DNA of 64,000 nt from Salmonella enterica subsp. diarizonae (GTDB lineage Bacteria > Pseudomonadota > Gammaproteobacteria > Enterobacterales > Enterobacteriaceae): NCBI RefSeq assembly GCF_008692785.1, contig NZ_VXJV01000006.1:338754-402753 (forward strand), read 5' to 3'. The position numbers and the translations under genes are program-made. The notes under the pieces were generated by a model that saw only the letters and a list, made by a program, of their open reading frames with translations, had not been told where the DNA came from and did no database searches. Positions 20,097 to 30,757 of this stretch are shown here, piece by piece (the first letter of the stretch is position 1; each line of letters opens with the position of its first letter).

Positions 20097-21389
20097 TCAC
20101 AGATACGGCGACCAGGCAGGCGATTTCACCTGACCATCAGTTGCCGGAAGACGCGCTTTGAAACGCCCATCTGTAGAAACCAAATTCAGCACAGATCCCA
20201 TCCCCTGAGAAGAGCTGTAGATTACCATCGTGCCGTTAGGTGCCAGACTTGGCGTTTCATCCAGGAACGTTGACGACAGAACCTGTACGCCACCCGTCAC
20301 CAGATCTTGTTTGGCAATGTGCTGCTGCCCGTTATTTGAGCTTACCATTACCATAAATTTACCGTCGCTGCTGACATCCGCATCCTGGTTTTGCGAACCT
20401 TCCCAGGTAATACGCTGCACCGCACCGCCGTTAATGTTCATTTTATACACTTGCGGACGTCCAGCCTGGTCAGAGGTAAAGGCCAGAGTCTGGCTGTCAG
20501 GGAACCAGGTCGGCTCCGTATTGTTGCTACGCCCGTCCGTTATCTGACGAATCTGGCCGGAGGCGAGATCCATGATATACAGGTTCAGACTCCCGGTTTT
20601 CGATAACGCGAACGCCAGTTTCGTCCCATCCGGCGAGAAGGCCGGCGCGCCGTTGTGACGCGGGAAGGACGCAACCTGACGTACTGCGCCGTTTGCCAGC
20701 GTCTGGATAACCAGCGCGGAGCGGCCGCTTTCAAAAGTCACGTAAGCCAGTTTTGAGCCGTCCGGAGACCACGCCGGAGACATCAACGGCTGCGGAGAAC
20801 GGTGCACCACGAACTGATTGTAGCCATCGTAATCTGACACGCGCAGTTCATACGGGAACTGACCGCCGTTAGTTTGCACCACGTAGGCGATACGGGTACG
20901 GAACGCGCCCTTAATACCCGTCAGTTTTTCAAAAACTTCGTCACTGGCGGTATGGCCTGCATAACGCAGCCACTGCTTGTTCACTTTATAAGAGTTTTGC
21001 GCCAGTACAGTACCCGGCGCGCCACCAGTGTCAACCAGTTGATAGGCGACATTGTAGGAACCGTCCGGATTCGGCGTCACCTGCCCAACGACGACGGCGT
21101 CAATACCCAGCGCAGACCATGCGGCAGGCTGAACTTCCTGAGCGGTGGCTGGCTGCTGCGGCAGTCGGGACCGGTCTAACGGATTAAATTTACCGCTGTT
21201 GCGTAAATCTGCCGCCACGATGCCGCCGATATCTTCAGGCGCAGCACCCGGCCCGGCCCATTTAAAAGGCACAACGCCAATCGGGCGCGCCGAGTCCACC
21301 CCCTGGGTGATCTCGATATGGACTTCTGCGTGCAGCACCGCCGCCCACAGCATCAGAAAACCAAATGCTACTCGTAATGCCTGCTTCAT
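20097..21389 (-). CDS. tolB: Tol-Pal system protein TolB
   Basis: A 430-residue periplasmic protein with a signal peptide cleaved after LHA (residue 21), an N-terminal domain, and a C-terminal six-bladed beta-propeller with repeats such as [32 protein letters not shown] and [13 protein letters not shown]. It binds Pal and transmits TolA energy to it, and colicins use it. The start at 21389 gives [22 protein letters not shown] as in E. coli. The residues [20 protein letters not shown] are Salmonella-like. Confidence 0.97.
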   Translation of the reverse strand: MKQALRVAFGFLMLWAAVLHAEVHIEITQGVDSARPIGVVPFKWAGPGAAPEDIGGIVAADLRNSGKFNPLDRSRLPQQPATAQEVQPAAWSALGIDAVVVGQVTPNPDGSYNVAYQLVDTGGAPGTVLAQNSYKVNKQWLRYAGHTASDEVFEKLTGIKGAFRTRIAYVVQTNGGQFPYELRVSDYDGYNQFVVHRSPQPLMSPAWSPDGSKLAYVTFESGRSALVIQTLANGAVRQVASFPRHNGAPAFSPDGTKLAFALSKTGSLNLYIMDLASGQIRQITDGRSNNTEPTWFPDSQTLAFTSDQAGRPQVYKMNINGGAVQRITWEGSQNQDADVSSDGKFMVMVSSNNGQQHIAKQDLVTGGVQVLSSTFLDETPSLAPNGTMVIYSSSQGMGSVLNLVSTDGRFKARLPATDGQVKSPAWSPYL

Positions 21390-21512
21390 CATATCTCCCA
21401 TACCTGGACCTGTGGCCCACGATAATTTAGCAGAATGTTAACAAACTCAAATACACAAAACCACCAGGACCAGTAACAACTCAACCGCTCCAACTTCCAT
21501 AGAGGAAAGTAT

Positions 21513-22676
21513 CTACAGTTTAAAGTCTAGTTTGGCATCCTTTATTTTCTCATAAACAGCCTGGCTTGGCGGTTTAGGAATTTTCGCGGTTTTTGCCGCC
21601 ATTAACGCCGCCTGACAAAGCGCCGGATCGCCGCCCTCAGACGTAATGCTTTTTAATGAGCCATCCGGCGCCAGGCTTATATGCAAGACACATTGTTTGC
21701 CCTGGTACAGACTCGCATCATACAGACGGCTCTGAATCGCGACCTGAATCTGTTTCGCGTAGGCGCTGATATCAGCGCCTGTCGCCCCACCGTTAGCGCC
21801 CGATGTACCGCTATCTTTAGATGGCTGACCATTCCCTTTCGCGCCGCCACCGGTTTTCGGCGCATTCTTACCCGAGCTGAGATCGCCAAGCAGATCATCG
21901 ACCCCCTCTGCGGCGGCCGCTTTTTCGGCAGCCGCTTTTTTAGCCGCTGCTTTATCCGCTGCGGCTTTCTTCTCTGCTGCCTTTTTATCCGCCGCGGCTT
22001 TCTCTGCGGCGGCCTTTTTGTCAGCCGCAACTTTTTCGGCGGCGGCTTTCTTCGCTGCCTCAGCCTGAGCCTGCTTCGCCGCCTCGGCTTCCGCTTTCTT
22101 CTTCGCATCCGCCGCTGCTTTCTGAGCCTCGGCCTCCGCTTTTTTCTTCGCGTCCGCCGCTGCTTTCTGAGCCGCTTCAGCCTCGGCTTGTTTCTTCGCA
22201 TCGGCTACCGCTTTCGCTGCTTCAGCCTCAGCTTTCTTCTTCGCGTCCGCCGCTGCTTTCTGAGCCGCTTCTTCGGCCTGTTTCTGTTGCTGTTGCGCCA
22301 GTTTTGCCGCTTCTTCGGCCTGCTTTTGCTGCTCCTGAGCCGCTAAACGTTCCTTTTCAAGTTGTTTCAATCGCTCCTGTTCGGCAGCCTGCTTCTGCTG
22401 AAGCTCCTCTGCCTGCTGCTGTTGCAGCTTTTTACGCTCTTCTTCCGCGCGTCTGGCGCTGGCCTGTTGATCCTGCTGACGGTTGTACTGCTGCACAACG
22501 GCGCCAGGATCGACCATCACCGCGTCGATAGCGGAACCACCGCCGCCGCCGGCAGAAGTCTCTATATGCTCATCAAACGAACTCCAGATCAGCACTGCAA
22601 ATAAGATGATATGCAGCACGGCTGAAATCATTATCGCCCGTTTGAGCTTGTCGTTTTGTTCGGTTGCCTTTGACAC
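21513..22676 (-). CDS. tolA: Tol-Pal system protein TolA
   Basis: A 387-residue protein anchored by one N-terminal membrane helix (about residues 14-34, AIMISAVLHIILFAVLIWSSF). It has a long Ala/Lys/Glu-rich helical domain II (about residues 70-265) of imperfect KKAEAEAAKAAADA repeats, and a C-terminal domain III that contacts TolB and the outer membrane (from about residue 300). It couples the TolQR proton motor to Pal. E. coli TolA has 421 residues, so the repeat domain is about 30 residues shorter here, as expected for a domain that varies by repeat slippage. Confidence 0.96.
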   Translation of the reverse strand: MSKATEQNDKLKRAIMISAVLHIILFAVLIWSSFDEHIETSAGGGGGSAIDAVMVDPGAVVQQYNRQQDQQASARRAEEERKKLQQQQAEELQQKQAAEQERLKQLEKERLAAQEQQKQAEEAAKLAQQQQKQAEEAAQKAAADAKKKAEAEAAKAVADAKKQAEAEAAQKAAADAKKKAEAEAQKAAADAKKKAEAEAAKQAQAEAAKKAAAEKVAADKKAAAEKAAADKKAAEKKAAADKAAAKKAAAEKAAAAEGVDDLLGDLSSGKNAPKTGGGAKGNGQPSKDSGTSGANGGATGADISAYAKQIQVAIQSRLYDASLYQGKQCVLHISLAPDGSLKSITSEGGDPALCQAALMAAKTAKIPKPPSQAVYEKIKDAKLDFKL

Positions 22677-22740
22677 TCTCGGTTCCCAAAAAACTGTTCG
22701 CCTGTTACTCGCCGTCTTTCAAGCCAGCGGGACGCAGACT

Positions 22741-23169
22741 TCAGATTGGCTGCGTCATTAAGCCAACCGATTTTACGCCCGCGCTGTGTAACAAGTTCAG
22801 CGCTTTAATTATTTCATCGTACGGCACCTCTTTCGCGCCGCCGATTAAAAAGACTGTTTTCGGATTAGCCTGCAGGTGACGCTTTGCTTCTGCGATCACC
22901 TGTTCAGACGGCAGTTGATCCATTCGCTCTTTATCAACCACTACGCTGTATTGCCCTACTCCGGAAACCTCAATAATGACCGGTGGATCGTCGTTACTAC
23001 TGACCGCCTGCGACTGATTCGCCTCCGGCAGATCGACTTCCACGCTCTGGGTAATAATCGGCGCGGTTGCCATAAAGATCAGCAGCAGCACCAACAGTAC
23101 GTCGAGCAGCGGTACAATATTGATTTCGGACTTAAGTTCGCGACGACCTCGTCCACGCGTTCTGGCCAT
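22741..23169 (-). CDS. tolR: Tol-Pal system protein TolR
   Basis: A 142-residue ExbD-family protein with one membrane helix (about residues 17-37) that carries the proton-path Asp in VPLLDVLLVLLLIFM (Asp23), and a periplasmic domain. It works with TolQ as the proton-driven motor of the Tol system. It lies 3 bases after tolQ and 64 before tolA. Confidence 0.97.
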   Translation of the reverse strand: MARTRGRGRRELKSEINIVPLLDVLLVLLLIFMATAPIITQSVEVDLPEANQSQAVSSNDDPPVIIEVSGVGQYSVVVDKERMDQLPSEQVIAEAKRHLQANPKTVFLIGGAKEVPYDEIIKALNLLHSAGVKSVGLMTQPI

Positions 23170-23172
23170 GGC

Positions 23173-24266
<1,094 letters not shown>

Positions 24267-24488
24267 TCCTGTTGCCTCTTTGTTAGCTTCATCCGCTCAC
24301 CGCAGGTACTTATTCTTATAAGTTCCTGGTGGTTCGCGCACTCGCCGCCGCAATGCTTCAAGAATGCCCTTGTATATCGCGTTGTATTCACTTTACATCC
24401 CGGTAATGCAACAAAAGTAGAGCTTTTAAACGTTGCTACTATACGCGTGGGAATGAGGCTTGGGAATGGGGGAAAGTTAAGGGAGAGT

Positions 24489-24514
24489 AAAAATATATGG
24501 GCTTATGCAAGCCC
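24489..24514 (-). terminator. Terminator of the cydAB-cydX-ybgE operon
   Basis: On the minus strand GGGCTT-GCAT-AAGCCC is followed by ATATATTTTTA, 27 bases after the ybgE stop. The T run is interrupted, so moderate strength is expected. Confidence 0.65.
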
Positions 24515-24540
24515 CTATATTTTTAAGGAGGTTTTCTTAT

Positions 24541-24834
24541 TCACAAGAAGAAGAAAATCAGGCCGACGATGAGGACGATATCCGCAAGCAGCGGACAAAA
24601 AATCCCTTGCCAGTGTACGGATTCAAGGCAAAAACCCACGCCGTGGATTATGCCTGCGCAAACCGCCCACATCAGCAATAATCCGTGCCAGATTTCAAGC
24701 GTGCTGGTCCTCGCAGCAAATCGTGACGGGTCCCAGAACATACATCCTGCCAGCACTATCGCCATCACGAAGGAAAGCGCCCTTAACGGGCGCTTGTCCA
24801 TTACCGCATACAGTTTTGCGATAATAGGGGTCAT
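24541..24834 (-). CDS. ybgE: Cyd operon protein YbgE
   Basis: A 97-residue protein with three hydrophobic segments (RALSFVMAIVLAGCMFW, IWHGLLLMWAVCAGIIHGVGF, CPLLADIVLIVGLIFFFL). It matches YbgE, conserved at the end of the cyd operon. Its function is not well settled; association with cytochrome bd has been proposed. Its ATG overlaps the cydX stop codon by one base (TAATG). Confidence 0.92.
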   Translation of the reverse strand: MTPIIAKLYAVMDKRPLRALSFVMAIVLAGCMFWDPSRFAARTSTLEIWHGLLLMWAVCAGIIHGVGFCLESVHWQGIFCPLLADIVLIVGLIFFFL

Positions 24835-24947
24835 TAGCTTTCTTCTTGACCGGTTTTACCCGCTTCAACGTGCTCAAGCGCCAGGGCGGTAATGATCCCG
24901 AATGCACAGGCAAGAAGCGTTCCCAGAATCCATGCGAAATACCACAT
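24834..24947 (-). CDS. cydX: Cytochrome bd-I small subunit CydX
   Basis: A 37-residue single-pass membrane protein: MWYFAWILGTLLACAFG, then a hydrophilic EHVEAGKTGQEES tail. It is required for stability and full activity of cytochrome bd-I. The ATG at 24947 is preceded by AAGGAGCTTAAA and lies 14 bases after cydB. It is too short for most gene callers but matches the known protein closely. Confidence 0.95.
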   Translation of the reverse strand: MWYFAWILGTLLACAFGIITALALEHVEAGKTGQEES

Positions 24948-24961
24948 TTTAAGCTCCTTAC

Positions 24962-26101
24962 TTAGTACAAAGAGTGGGTATTGCTTTCAATATGTTCTTT
25001 GGTGATACGACCGAACATTTTCCAGTAACACCAACTGGTGTAGATCAGAATGATCGGTACGAACACCGCCGCAACCCAGGTCATCAGGTTCAGCGTCATC
25101 TGGCTGGATGTCGCATCCCACATGGTCAGGCTGGCATTCATCATCGTGCTGGACGGCATCACAAACGGGAACATAGCGATACCCGCCGTCAGAATAATGC
25201 AGGCCAGAGTCAGCGAAGAGAACAGGAATGCCCACGCGCCTTTCTCCATACGGGAAGTCAGGATAGTCAGCAGCGGCAGAACCACGCCCAGTGCCGGAAT
25301 CAACCACAGGATCGGAGCATTATTAAAGTTCACCAGCCAGGCGCCGGCTTCACGCGCCACTTCTTTAGTTAGCGGGTTAGAGGCGGCATGATGGTCAATC
25401 GCGGATGTCACGACATAACCATCAATACCATACATTACCCAAACGCCCGCCAGCGCAAAGCACACTAATGTCACCAGCGCCGCAATCTGCGAGGTGGCGC
25501 GCGCGCGCAGGTGCAGTTCGCCAACGGTACGCATTTGCAGGTAAGTCGCCCCCTGCGTGATGATCATCCCTACGCTTACGATGCCCGCCAGCAGACCAAA
25601 CGGGTTCAGCAACTGGAAGAAGTTACCGGTGTAGTACAGACGCAGATACTCATCTACGTGGAACGGTACGCCCTGCAACAGATTGCCAAAGGCCACGCCA
25701 ATCACCAGCGGCGGCACAAAACTACCGATGAACACGCCCCAGTCCCACATGTTGCGCCAGCGCGGGTCTTCAATCTTAGAGCGGTAATCAAAACCGACTG
25801 GACGGAAGAACAAAGACGCCAGCACAAGGATCATCGCCACATAGAAACCGGAGAACGCCGCGGCGTAAACCATCGGCCAGGCGGCAAACAATGCGCCACC
25901 CGCCGTGATCAACCACACCTGGTTACCGTCCCAGTGCGGGGCGATAGAGTTAATCATAATTCGACGCTCGGTGTCGTTACGACCGAGGAAACGGGTGAGC
26001 ATCCCCACCCCCATGTCGAACCCATCGGTGACGGCGAAACCAATTAGCAAAATGCCAACCAGCAGCCACCAGATAAAACGTAGTACTTCATAATCGATCA
26101 T
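24962..26101 (-). CDS. cydB: Cytochrome bd-I ubiquinol oxidase subunit II
   Basis: A 379-residue membrane subunit with about nine helices. The start is MIDYEVLRFIWWLLVGILLIGFAVTDGFDMG, in which the Asp residues near 25-29 belong to the CydB proton-channel region. It pairs with CydA in the low-oxygen quinol oxidase. It lies 15 bases after cydA and before cydX. Confidence 0.97.
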   Translation of the reverse strand: MIDYEVLRFIWWLLVGILLIGFAVTDGFDMGVGMLTRFLGRNDTERRIMINSIAPHWDGNQVWLITAGGALFAAWPMVYAAAFSGFYVAMILVLASLFFRPVGFDYRSKIEDPRWRNMWDWGVFIGSFVPPLVIGVAFGNLLQGVPFHVDEYLRLYYTGNFFQLLNPFGLLAGIVSVGMIITQGATYLQMRTVGELHLRARATSQIAALVTLVCFALAGVWVMYGIDGYVVTSAIDHHAASNPLTKEVAREAGAWLVNFNNAPILWLIPALGVVLPLLTILTSRMEKGAWAFLFSSLTLACIILTAGIAMFPFVMPSSTMMNASLTMWDATSSQMTLNLMTWVAAVFVPIILIYTSWCYWKMFGRITKEHIESNTHSLY

Positions 26102-26116
26102 TTGACGACTCCTGTC

Positions 26117-27685
26117 TTAGCGTGCCGGCTGAGAAGTCACGGTGGACTGCTCAAAGTGATAGCGACCGGTTTTCAGGCTGCTTGGGCCAAGGCGTGCAAA
26201 TTTGAACATCAGGAACAATTCTGCCACCAGGAACAGGGTATACAGGCCGCAAATCAGGAACATGGAGAACAGCAGATCGCCCACGGTCAGCGATGAGTTC
26301 GCCACGGCAGTCGGCAACACTTCGCCGATCGCCCACGGCTGACGACCATACTCGGCGACAAACCAACCTGCTTCAACCGCAATCCACGGCAGTGGAATAC
26401 CGTACAGCGCCGCGCGCAGAAGCCATTTTTTCTCACCGATGCGGTTACGAATCACGCTCCAGAAGGAGAGCGCGATGATCGCCAGCAGCAGGAAGCCGCA
26501 TGCCACCATGATACGGAAGGCGAAGTACAGCGGCGCAACGCGAGGAATGGAATCTTTCGTCGCTTGCTGAATCTGCGCTTCGGTCGCGTCAGTCACATTA
26601 GGCGTATAGCGTTTCAGCAACAGACCGTAACCGAGATCTTTCTTCATGCTGTTGAACTGGTCGCGAACAGCCTGGTCGGTAGAACCGGCACGCAGCTGTT
26701 CCAGCAGTTCATAGGCTTTCATCCCGTTACGGATACGCTCTTCATGCTGCACCATGAGGTCTTTCAGGCCAATAACCGGCGTGTCCACGGAACGCGTAGC
26801 GATAATGCCGAGCGCATAAGGGATCTGAATCGCCAGATGGTTTTCCTGTTTGTCCTGGTCAGGAATACCGAACAGGGTAAAGGAGGCCGGAGCAGGTTGC
26901 GTTTCCCATTCTGCTTCAATCGCAGCGAGCTTAGTTTTCTGCACGTCGCCCATTTCGTAACCGGATTCGTCGCCAAGTACGATAACGGACAGCACGGCAG
27001 CCATTCCGAAGCTGGCGGCAATAGCAAAGGAACGTTTAGCAAAGGCGAAGTCACGGCCTTTCAACATGTAGTAAGCGCTGATACCGAGGATGAACATCGC
27101 GCCGGTAACATAGCCGGACGCCACAGTGTGAACAAATTTCACCTGTGCTACCGGGTTCAGCACCAGCTCAGAGAAGCTCACCATTTCCATACGCATGGTT
27201 TCGAAATTGAAATCCGCAGCGATTGGGTTTTGCATCCAGCCGTTCGCTACCAGAATCCACAACGCGGAGAGGTTGGACCCCAGAGCCACCAGCCAGGTGA
27301 CGCACATATGCTGAACTTTACTCAGACGATCCCAGCCGAAGAAGAACAGACCTACAAAGGTGGATTCGAGGAAGAAGGCCATTAAACCTTCGATTGCCAG
27401 CGGCGCACCGAAGATATCCCCAACATAGTGGGAGTAGTATGACCAGTTTGTCCCGAACTGGAACTCCATGGTCAAACCGGTAGCCACACCCAGAGCAAAG
27501 TTGATACCAAACAACTTGCCCCAGAACTTGGTCATATCTTTATAAATCTGTTTGCCGGAAAGGACGTATACCGTTTCCATAATGGCCAGCAGGAACGCCA
27601 TACCGAGCGTTAGCGGCACAAACAGGAAGTGGTACATCGCGGTCAAGGCAAACTGTAAGCGCGACAGTTCGACTATATCTAACAT
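26117..27685 (-). CDS. cydA: Cytochrome bd-I ubiquinol oxidase subunit I
   Basis: A 522-residue subunit that carries hemes b558, b595 and d and reduces oxygen to water in low oxygen. His19 is in LTAMYHFLF. The b558 ligands lie in [10 protein letters not shown] (His186) and the RIMVACGF segment (Met393). The signature [13 protein letters not shown] and the quinol-binding Q-loop (about residues 240-330) are intact. The start at 27685 is one codon after an alternative ATG. It is the first gene of cydAB-cydX-ybgE. Confidence 0.97.
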   Translation of the reverse strand: MLDIVELSRLQFALTAMYHFLFVPLTLGMAFLLAIMETVYVLSGKQIYKDMTKFWGKLFGINFALGVATGLTMEFQFGTNWSYYSHYVGDIFGAPLAIEGLMAFFLESTFVGLFFFGWDRLSKVQHMCVTWLVALGSNLSALWILVANGWMQNPIAADFNFETMRMEMVSFSELVLNPVAQVKFVHTVASGYVTGAMFILGISAYYMLKGRDFAFAKRSFAIAASFGMAAVLSVIVLGDESGYEMGDVQKTKLAAIEAEWETQPAPASFTLFGIPDQDKQENHLAIQIPYALGIIATRSVDTPVIGLKDLMVQHEERIRNGMKAYELLEQLRAGSTDQAVRDQFNSMKKDLGYGLLLKRYTPNVTDATEAQIQQATKDSIPRVAPLYFAFRIMVACGFLLLAIIALSFWSVIRNRIGEKKWLLRAALYGIPLPWIAVEAGWFVAEYGRQPWAIGEVLPTAVANSSLTVGDLLFSMFLICGLYTLFLVAELFLMFKFARLGPSSLKTGRYHFEQSTVTSQPAR

Positions 27686-28020
27686 CATGACTCCTTGCTC
27701 ATCGCATGAAGACTCCGAGAGTGAACCCCGTTAGAAAGGGTCACACGCATGCCCCAATACAAATTTATTTGCCGCCTCTCATCGTACTATCCCCTCGGGA
27801 AGGAAACAGTAATGATGAAAGGTTACAAACATGTTAATAAAAAACCCAAATTGATCCCGCAAATATATTACGCCGTAAAACCCTTACAATAAACAGGTTT
27901 TTAGTGGGTCAGATTTGCTTTTTTCGACAGCGATCAATTTATGCCTAACCTATCGCTTTTCAGGGAATTTGATCACGGGCAATTTAACCAGTTTTGATGC
28001 TCTTTTCCAACATTTAAATA

Positions 28021-28034
28021 TTGATTAAAATCAA
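28021..28034 (-). promoter_or_regulatory. FNR site upstream of cydA
   Basis: TTGATTAAAATCAA is an exact TTGAT-N4-ATCAA FNR consensus, about 340 bases before the cydA start. The cyd promoter is known to be controlled by FNR and ArcA, so this site most likely serves cydA rather than the glm operon 870 bases away. Confidence 0.8.
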
Positions 28035-28169
28035 TTTTTAAAGTTAATGTTAATAATGTTTATTCATTGAATGCATGGTGAATTTTTTGTTAACTTTTTG
28101 TTTTTACAAAGAGTAATTTCCAACCCTCTGCAAAAAGAGGCTTATTCGGTAAGGCTAAACATTTTGTGC

Positions 28170-28200
28170 GTTTTTTACTGCCCCGCATCCAGTAAAAAAC
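28170..28200. repeat. Perfect 11-bp inverted repeat
   Basis: GTTTTTTACTG and CAGTAAAAAAC flank a 9-base spacer (CCCCGCATC). It could be a bidirectional terminator or an operator. It is set between the cydA promoter region and the glm operon leader, so it may mark the insulating boundary of the accessory island. Confidence 0.6.
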
Positions 28201-28901
28201 ATTCCACATTGATGTTCAATTATTGCTAAATAGCTCACAGATTTTTTCTGCTGGTTATCAACACTTATTATTTTATACATTTAGTCTATTTTTATTTTAC
28301 TTATAATTAACACCGCAAAGAAACTATCTCATTGCACACGCGCCCTCTGGCTCTCCACGTTAACCTTCACAGGCCTCCCCTCCTCTGTCAGCTATCGGCG
28401 CCGCTCATCGCGTCGGATTATCCCCTTAATTATTGCGGCCTGGCTTTCCAGCCCGTCAAGGTCAAACAAACAATTTATTAGCTAATTTTTCTTTATTTTA
28501 ACAAAACAGTGTTCATCTCTATATAATAAATATATCGAAGATTCTGTTACTATCCTCACAAGTTTATCCTGAATTTCTACAGCGCTAATAGGCTAAAGGC
28601 TGATATTTGCCCCGAAAAATAAAACTGGAGTTATATCACAAAAATAACACATAGTTATTTTTGTAGTTTTTTTAGAAAGCAAAAACCCTCTCAGGAGAAA
28701 CAAAGCAACCATTTGATAATTAAGCTATTTTATATTTTCACAACCAAAATAATCATTTTAAGAAGGTTATTTTGAAAATAGATCAATTGCTTCACCCATC
28801 GCTTATAAAGACACTCATTCAATATTAACAGAGTGCAACTTCCCGCATTCTAAATATTAAAAGAAGCACTACTTTACAACAATCCCTGGAGAGGATTACC
28901 C

Positions 28902-29351
28902 ATGAAAAAATCAACGCTTGTTATTGGCGTCATTGGCGCGGACTGCCATGCCGTAGGCAATAAAGTTTTAGATCGTGTTTTTACTGCCCATGATTTTCGC
29001 GTAATCAATCTGGGAGTAATGGTGAATCAGGATGAATATATTGACGCCGCCATCGAGACCGGCGCCGATGCGATCGTCGTTTCATCGATTTACGGGCATG
29101 GCGATATCGACTGCCTCGGACTACGCGAGCGCTGCATCGAACGCGGCATCGGCGACATCCTGTTGTATGTCGGCGGCAATCTGGTGGTCGGCAAGCATGA
29201 CTTTGCCGGGGTGGAAGCAAAATTTAAAGAGATGGGCTTTAACCGCGTCTTCGCGCCAAGCCACGATCTTGAAGACGTTTGTCAGCTGATGGCGAACGAT
29301 ATCAACCAGCGCCACGGCGTGGAGCAGCATTGTCTTGAAGAGGCTCTGTGA
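28902..29351 (+). CDS. glmS: Glutamate mutase, small B12-binding subunit
   Basis: A 149-residue protein, the sigma (S) component of adenosylcobalamin-dependent glutamate mutase, which converts L-glutamate to (2S,3S)-3-methylaspartate. The base-off/His-on cobalamin motif DxHxxG is present as DCHAVG (residues 14-19), followed by the family segments SSIYGHGDIDC and YVGGNLVVG. It is the first gene of the operon; its TGA overlaps the ATG of glmL (TGATG). The symbol glmS here means glutamate mutase and is unrelated to glucosamine synthase; mutS has also been used. Confidence 0.95.
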   Translation: MKKSTLVIGVIGADCHAVGNKVLDRVFTAHDFRVINLGVMVNQDEYIDAAIETGADAIVVSSIYGHGDIDCLGLRERCIERGIGDILLYVGGNLVVGKHDFAGVEAKFKEMGFNRVFAPSHDLEDVCQLMANDINQRHGVEQHCLEEAL

Positions 29352-30739
29352 TGCAGATAGTTTCTGTCGATATCGGCTCAACATGGACGAAGGCCGCCCT
29401 CTTCGCCCAGGAAGGGGACGCATTAACGCTGGTTAATCACGCGCTGACGCCGACGACGACGCATCATCTGGCAGACGGATTTTTTGCCAGTCTGAACCAG
29501 GTGTTAAATGTCGCCGACGCGCGCCCCCTGCTGAAAAACGGCGACATACAGCTTAAATACTCCTCTTCCGCAAAAGGCGGGCTGGCCGTCGCCGCGATGG
29601 GGCTGGTGCCATCAATCACCCTGGAATCGGCGAAAGTCACCGCCCACTCCGCTGGCGCGAAAATCGCCCAGTATTACGCCTATAAACTCAACCAGCATGA
29701 TATCGCCGAGCTGGAGGCCTCGCCGCCGGACATTCTGCTCTTCACCGGCGGTACTGACGGCGGCGAAGAGAGCTACGGTCTGGCTAACGCCCACGCGCTG
29801 GCGGAATCAGCGCTGGACTGCGCCATTATTTACGCCGGCAACCGCGACATTCAGGACCAAGTCCAGGCGATTCTGGGCCATAAAGATCTCATTACGGTGG
29901 ACAATATTCTGCCCGATCTCGATCACCCCAATCCTTACGCCGCGCGCAAAGCGATTTGCGATGTCTTCCTGTCGCGCATCGTGAAAGGCAAAGGCCTGGA
30001 CGTTATCGTCAGTGAAACCGGGGAAGAGCCAATGCCGACGCCGTGGACGGTTTACGAACTGGTGAAGGCGATAAGCGACATCGATAACGCATGGAAAGAG
30101 TTCATGCTCATCGACATGGGCGGTGCCACCACCGACGTTTACTCCGCCTGCGCCAATACGCTCTCGCCCGATACGGTGTTGCACGGCGTGCCGGAACCGT
30201 TCGTCAAACGTACCGTTGAAGGCGATCTGGGCATGCGCGTCTCCGCCGTCGTGGTGGGAGAAAGCACTGAAGAACTGGTGAAAGTGGTGTTCGCTCAACA
30301 GCCGGAGCGTCAGCAGGCTTTTTATCACTATTTGCGTCATCTGACGGCGCAGCCGGATTATCTGCCGCGCAGCGAAGAAGAACAATACTTTGATACCCTC
30401 CTCGCCGGTTTGTGCGTCGGCTATGCCAGCGAGCGTCACGCAGGAACGAAAAAGCAGGTCTGCACCTGTGTCGGCAATGTCGATCTGCAGATGGGGCGCG
30501 ATCTGACCACCGTGCGCAAAGTGATTGGTTCCGGCGGCTGGCTCTCCCGCGCCGGTCAGTTTGATATTCATCGCTGGTTGAAATACCGGGAGCTTAATGA
30601 CGACGGCAAACGCATTCTCCTACCAAACCAGTTTGACTATTACCGTGATTCGAAAGGCCTGCTTCCTCTGCTGGCGAATGTCGCCAGACTCTACCCGCAG
30701 CTCGCCGCTCGCACCAGCATTCACTGTTTAACCCGATAA
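29351..30739 (+). CDS. glmL: Glutamate mutase reactivating protein GlmL (MutL)
   Basis: A 462-residue ASKHA-fold ATPase. The phosphate-1 motif is VDIGSTWTKAALF at the N-terminus, and further nucleotide-site motifs are FTGGTDGGEES and LIDMGGATTDVYS near residue 255. Such proteins are thought to exchange damaged cobalamin for adenosylcobalamin in glutamate mutase, like diol dehydratase reactivases. The ATG at 29351 is chosen over the GTG three bases earlier because it couples to the glmS stop. It sits between the two mutase subunit genes. Confidence 0.92.
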   Translation: MQIVSVDIGSTWTKAALFAQEGDALTLVNHALTPTTTHHLADGFFASLNQVLNVADARPLLKNGDIQLKYSSSAKGGLAVAAMGLVPSITLESAKVTAHSAGAKIAQYYAYKLNQHDIAELEASPPDILLFTGGTDGGEESYGLANAHALAESALDCAIIYAGNRDIQDQVQAILGHKDLITVDNILPDLDHPNPYAARKAICDVFLSRIVKGKGLDVIVSETGEEPMPTPWTVYELVKAISDIDNAWKEFMLIDMGGATTDVYSACANTLSPDTVLHGVPEPFVKRTVEGDLGMRVSAVVVGESTEELVKVVFAQQPERQQAFYHYLRHLTAQPDYLPRSEEEQYFDTLLAGLCVGYASERHAGTKKQVCTCVGNVDLQMGRDLTTVRKVIGSGGWLSRAGQFDIHRWLKYRELNDDGKRILLPNQFDYYRDSKGLLPLLANVARLYPQLAARTSIHCLTR

Positions 30740-30757
30740 AAACTAAGGCAGCAACGA

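Larger units (their letters stand above)
27686..28901. other. Long AT-rich intergenic region between divergent cydA and the glutamate mutase operon
   Basis: About 1.2 kb with no ORF that I can support on either strand. The left part (27.7-28.1 kb) should hold the cydA promoters: a perfect FNR site lies at 28021-28034, and GTTAATGTTAATAATGTTTA at 28043-28062 resembles ArcA-type GTTA repeats. The right part (28.2-28.9 kb) is very AT-rich with many short homopolymer runs, and would be the leader and promoter region of the glm operon. A ribosome site GGAGAGG precedes the glmS start at 28902. Confidence 0.7.

Noticed and set aside
22021..22340. Repetitive DNA in tolA as a possible CRISPR or tandem-repeat locus
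   Set aside because: The repeats encode the Ala/Lys/Glu helical domain of TolA and lack separate spacers.
21681..22346. Plus-strand ORF opposite tolA rich in Phe/Leu/Arg
   Set aside because: It is the complement of the Ala/Lys repeat domain of tolA and is caused by repetitive codon use.
28300..28900. Cobalamin riboswitch in the leader of the glm operon
   Set aside because: I could not find the B12-box core (GCCACTG-type) in this stretch; a covariance search would settle it.
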